DNA of 5,772 nucleotides, from contig CAMNYG010000110.1 in the NCBI GenBank assembly GCA_946570335.1, positions 1-5,772 of the forward strand. Reading direction: 5' to 3'. Below the pieces are notes generated by a model. The model ran no database searches. It had not been told where the DNA came from and saw nothing but the letters and a program-made list of their open reading frames with translations. A program made the position numbers and the translations under genes. Of this stretch, positions 5,131-5,772 are shown piece by piece; position 1 is the stretch's first letter; each line of letters begins with the position of its first letter. This stretch comes from an uncultured Dietzia sp. (GTDB lineage Bacteria > Actinomycetota > Actinomycetes > Mycobacteriales > Mycobacteriaceae).

Positions 5131-5772
5131 ATGCCCGACCCCGCTCACGCTGTGCCGAAGCGCCGCAGAAAAGGGGTGGCCGCGAGGGGGGTGGAAACCG
5201 ACCTCGGGCGCACCCGTCGTGCCAGACGCATGCTCCGCACCCTCGAGACCGCGTTCCCGCACGTGTACTGCGAGCTCGACTTCCGTGATCCCCTCGAGCT
5301 GAGCGTCGCCACGATCCTGTCCGCACAGTGCACCGACAAGCGGGTCAACGAGGTCACCCCGGCCCTGTTCAAGCGCTACCGGACCGCCGCGGACTACGCC
5401 GCCTCGGACCGAGAGGAACTGGAGGCGTTGATCCGCCCCACGGGCTTCTACCGGAACAAGGCGCGGAGCATCCAGGGCCTCGGGGCGGCCCTGGTGGACA
5501 GGTATGACGGCGAGGTGCCGCAGCGGCTGGAGGACCTGGTCACGCTCCCGGGATTCGGCCGCAAGACCGCCAACGTAGTCCTCGGCAACGCGTTCGGCGT
5601 CCCCGGCATCACCGTCGACACCCATTTCATGCGCCTGGTGGCACGCTGGAGGTGGACCGAGGCCACAGACCCGGTCCGCATCGAACGCGAGGTGGCCGAG
5701 CTGCTGCCCAGGGCGACCTGGACCGATGCCAGCCACCGGATCATCTTCCACGGCCGCCGTGTCTGCCACGCC
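5131..5772 (+). CDS. nth: Endonuclease III (partial, 3' end outside window)
   Basis: The visible 214 residues are the N-terminal part of a DNA glycosylase/AP lyase of base excision repair, which removes oxidised pyrimidines. The helix-hairpin-helix [18 protein letters not shown] (139-156) contains the catalytic lysine K145, matching Lys120 of E. coli Nth. [11 protein letters not shown] (159-169) contains the catalytic D163, matching Asp138. [13 protein letters not shown] (61-73) is the usual N-terminal block. The window ends at [10 protein letters not shown]212 is the first of four cysteines expected to hold the 4Fe-4S cluster, and the other three lie beyond the edge. The N-terminus has a basic extension ([11 protein letters not shown]) ahead of the conserved RRARRM; ATG 5131 is the first start after an in-frame TAA. 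It is divergent from the miniprotein and crp genes, as in mycobacteria. Confidence 0.96.
   Translation, partial: MPDPAHAVPKRRRKGVAARGVETDLGRTRRARRMLRTLETAFPHVYCELDFRDPLELSVATILSAQCTDKRVNEVTPALFKRYRTAADYAASDREELEALIRPTGFYRNKARSIQGLGAALVDRYDGEVPQRLEDLVTLPGFGRKTANVVLGNAFGVPGITVDTHFMRLVARWRWTEATDPVRIEREVAELLPRATWTDASHRIIFHGRRVCHA

Noticed and set aside
4798..5769. 323-codon minus-strand frame across nth and the promoter region
   Set aside because: It runs through the nth coding sequence and the divergent promoters without any domain. The minus-strand miniprotein at 4812-4922 uses a different frame and has better support.

Overview
This 5.8 kb window is high-GC chromosomal DNA from an actinobacterium, most likely the order Mycobacteriales. 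Gene content, order and relative orientation match, as I recall it, the Mycobacterium tuberculosis segment Rv3674c (nth) to Rv3680. Actinobacterial TANNNT -10 boxes close to start codons and GTG starts fit this. The genus cannot be fixed from sequence alone; a Dietzia-, Gordonia- or Rhodococcus-like genome is plausible.

Layout. 98-2267 (minus): two ArsA/Get3-type ATPase paralogues, separated by 1 bp. 2333-3828 (plus): a divergent operon of a 56-residue DUF4177 protein, a RidA/YjgF-family protein and a metallo-beta-lactamase-fold hydrolase, with a 1-bp overlap and then a 6-bp gap. 3829-3984: a convergent spacer holding degenerate ~20-bp direct repeats. 3985-4689 (minus): a Crp-family cAMP-dependent regulator, preceded on the same strand by a leaderless 36-residue membrane miniprotein (4812-4922). 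4923-5130: a divergent promoter region. 5131-5772 (plus): endonuclease III (nth), cut by the window end just after its first Fe-S cysteine. Bases 1-97 hold no gene I can recognise.

How the genes fit together. The two ATPases should form a heterodimer, and their active-site motifs are complementary. One has the intersubunit signature lysine but a Glu at the catalytic Asp position; the other has the Asp but lacks the lysine. The RidA and MBL proteins look like housekeeping enzymes (reactive imine clearance; hydrolase or RNase). Crp is a global regulator, and a candidate Crp-like box covers its own promoter.

No mobile element, CRISPR array, RNA gene or clearly new system is visible. The points most worth a second look are the split active site of the ATPase pair, the palindromes at the crp promoter and start codon, the 36-residue membrane miniprotein, four starts with leaderless architecture, and the repeat-filled spacer downstream of crp.
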